In this document: positions 21,710 to 22,760 of the stretch, piece after piece | How the letters are laid out: the number at the start of each line of letters is the position of its first letter | Numbering within the stretch: position 1 is the first letter of the stretch | Virus record (IMG/VR): IMGVR_UViG_3300036900_000024 | Coordinates: 1 to 22,760 of that record | DNA from: a virus | Length of the DNA: 22,760 bases | Direction: 5' to 3' (one strand) | The notes under the pieces: generated by a model | What the model was told of the DNA's origin: nothing | Databases searched by the model: none | What the model saw: the letters and a program-made list of their open reading frames with translations, nothing else | Position numbers and translations under genes: made by a program

Positions 21710-22120
21710 TCACACGATCCCCAGCGCACGCTTAAGCAGCGTCGCGAGCGATGTGAGTTCGTCGGGCGTGAGTGCAGCGAGCGATACGCGCTGATTGCGA
21801 TCGTCGGCGGTGTGATCACGCGGTTTGCCGACGCCGCGGTTGAGCACGGCCTCGGTTGCCATGAGGCGAATGCGCGCGTCGTCGTCATCCATCAACTGCA
21901 CCTGGATCTCAGCCGCGCGCGGTGAAGCCTGAGCGCAGATCCGGCGCGCCTCGTGGTAGGCGGATAGATCGACTGGCCCGCTTGGATTGCCTGACTGGCC
22001 AGGCTGCCACGCAGCCACAAGTCGGCCGCGACCGTGCGCCGGGATGCGCTCAGCCTCCACGGTGATCACCTCGGTGTCATCACCGTGCCTTGGCTTCCGC
22101 TGCGTTGCGGACTTAGCCAC
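21710..22120 (-). CDS. terS: Terminase small subunit (DUF5681-like)
   Basis: 136 aa from a GTG. Residues 38-48 (WQPGQSGNPSG) are the DUF5681 signature, common in small terminases of proteobacterial phages, preceded by a basic N-terminus. The rest is helical (AYHEARRICAQASPRAAEIQ, then ATEAVLNRGVGKPRDH and LAALTPDELTSLATLLKRAL). TerS recognises phage DNA for packaging and passes it to TerL. The start overlaps the stop of the small gene to the right (8 nt). The TerL gene is about 590 nt downstream, an unusually long interval filled by three small genes. Confidence 0.85.
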   Translation of the reverse strand: MAKSATQRKPRHGDDTEVITVEAERIPAHGRGRLVAAWQPGQSGNPSGPVDLSAYHEARRICAQASPRAAEIQVQLMDDDDARIRLMATEAVLNRGVGKPRDHTADDRNQRVSLAALTPDELTSLATLLKRALGIV

Positions 22121-22298
22121 TGGTGGTTTCCTCCACGATTGCGGGCACCGGAAGCCAGAGCATTTGGAGGCTGGCGATATCCTTCCAGCACTGCTCTAGG
22201 CTGCCGTTGTTCCAGCGTAGTTGCGGGGTTAGGCGGAACATGACGCCGTCGACTAGGCGCGTTTGGATGCCGTCACGGTGGGTGACGATGTTGGTCAT
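22113..22298 (-). CDS. Small first gene of the minus-strand operon
   Basis: 61 aa with GAGGGG 6 nt before the ATG. The sequence (TNIVTHRDGIQTRLVDGVMF, then LRWNNGSLEQCWKDIASLQM) is beta then helical. No motif is recognised. As the first gene before terS, the leader and promoter of the structural operon should lie between 22299 and 22372. Confidence 0.65.
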   Translation of the reverse strand: MTNIVTHRDGIQTRLVDGVMFRLTPQLRWNNGSLEQCWKDIASLQMLWLPVPAIVEETTSG

Positions 22299-22318
22299 GC
22301 ATTACCCCTCATTAGGAC

Positions 22319-22348
22319 TTGACACCCTAGGTCATGTTGCGGTATGGT
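22319..22348 (+). promoter_or_regulatory. Sigma70-type promoter facing right
   Basis: TTGACA (22319-22324), a perfect -35 box, and TATGGT (22343-22348) at 18-nt spacing, 24 nt upstream of the ATG of the next gene. A TGAC/GTCA inverted pair lies across the -35 box and spacer and might serve as an operator. No equally good promoter was seen for the leftward operon in the same gap. Confidence 0.6.
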
Positions 22349-22372
22349 TATGCCATCACCAGGAGACGACAG

Positions 22373-22687
22373 ATGACCAGCACCATTGAGACGGCCGGCT
22401 ACATCATCGCCAACGAGCAGGCGATCTGGGGTGTCGGCGAGACACCGGCAGCGGCATGGGCTGACTTTGATCGCGGGATGGCGGCGAACAATATCGCCGT
22501 AGTCGATGAGGCTCCCGAGGCGAATGAGACGAGTTGGGACCCGAAGCCTGCGGTGCGCCGGGAGTTCTACTGCGAGCCTGCGACGGCCGGACTGCTGGCC
22601 GAGGTCAAGGACGCTGGCGGCAACCGGGCCTGGGGCTACGTCGGCAAGGTGGCCTGCACCGTTGCCGAGGAAGACGGCACCGAATGA
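22373..22687 (+). CDS. Plus-strand protein next to an HTH gene
   Basis: 104 aa, with AGGAG 7 nt before the ATG and a good promoter upstream; an in-frame codon 39 nt before that is rejected because it would lie in the promoter. The sequence (TSTIETAGYIIANEQAIWGV, then AWADFDRGMAANNIAV, then FYCEPATAGLLAEVKDAGG) is helical-beta with no membrane segment. The stop overlaps the ATG of the next gene (ATGA), so the two are coupled. It may act with that regulator, but the family is not recognised. Confidence 0.75.
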   Translation: MTSTIETAGYIIANEQAIWGVGETPAAAWADFDRGMAANNIAVVDEAPEANETSWDPKPAVRREFYCEPATAGLLAEVKDAGGNRAWGYVGKVACTVAEEDGTE

Positions 22688-22760
22688 CCTCCACCGAGTT
22701 CCGGGCTGCATTGGGCCGCGTTGGTGAGAGCCAGCGCGGTTTTGCGCGTTTGGTGGGCGT
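22684..22760 (+). CDS. HTH regulator, cut by window edge
   Basis: The first 25 codons of a coupled gene. MTSTEFRAALGRVGESQRGF and ARLVG resemble the first helices of small XRE-type helix-turn-helix proteins (the -EFRAAL-R-G-SQRGFARL- pattern). This would be a DNA-binding regulator of the rightward genes or of the divergent structural operon. The rest is outside the window. Confidence 0.6.
   Translation, partial: MTSTEFRAALGRVGESQRGFARLVG

Noticed and set aside
1-22760. CRISPR array, tRNA, integrase, reverse transcriptase (diversity-generating element)
   Set aside because: No regularly spaced repeats, cloverleaf, recombinase motifs or YxDD reverse-transcriptase gene were seen by eye; a full search was not possible.

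Overview
This window is phage DNA, either a free phage genome or a prophage segment with no host genes visible. The base composition is GC-rich and nearly every gene lies on the minus strand. Read right to left, it is the packaging, head and tail-tip half of a tailed phage: small terminase (DUF5681-like), large terminase, portal, scaffold candidate, accessory head protein, Mu-gpT-like major capsid protein, structural proteins, tailspike, two adaptor-like proteins, an S74 tail fibre and a nozzle-like beta protein, ending in small membrane proteins and lipoproteins that look like the start of a lysis region. There is no tape measure, sheath or tail-tube gene, and the order adaptor, adaptor, nozzle, spike fits a short-tailed podovirus. 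That is inference. The host is probably a Gram-negative proteobacterium: two proteins carry lipoboxes. The DUF5681 terminase, the DUF6582-like protein and the start of the right-edge HTH gene loosely suggest Alphaproteobacteria.

Layout. 1-1297: small genes for a lipoprotein (cut by the window edge), a holin candidate, a Gly-rich membrane protein, a short zinc-ribbon protein and a tail-associated protein. 1294-3327: nozzle-like protein. 3428-3967: an HNH-AP2 homing endonuclease on the opposite (plus) strand, clearly an insertion. 3964-9272: fibre, adaptors, tailspike and accessory genes. 9272-12086: small structural genes, major capsid protein and a capsid accessory protein. 12087-12464: the only long gap, holding a minus-strand terminator, a weak promoter candidate and several hairpins, dividing the packaging half from the capsid/tail half. 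12465-16790: a run of small genes including the scaffold candidate and a GroES-like protein. 16790-22298: portal, an RNA-polymerase alpha-CTD look-alike, large terminase, a three-gene nest (two-TM protein, coiled-coil lipoprotein, zinc ribbon) and small terminase. 22299-22372: a divergent intergenic region with a good sigma70-type promoter facing right, followed by two plus-strand genes, the second an HTH regulator cut by the edge.

Most junctions in the minus-strand operon are ATGA, TGATG or GTGA overlaps, so translation is probably coupled across long transcripts. The most interesting items are: (i) the 101-aa protein between terminase and portal that keeps most DNA-contacting residues of the bacterial alpha-CTD; (ii) the lipoprotein plus two-TM pair nested between the terminase subunits; (iii) the GroES-like protein inside the head module; (iv) the structured boundary at 12149-12448; (v) a divergently duplicated basic motif in two adjacent small proteins.
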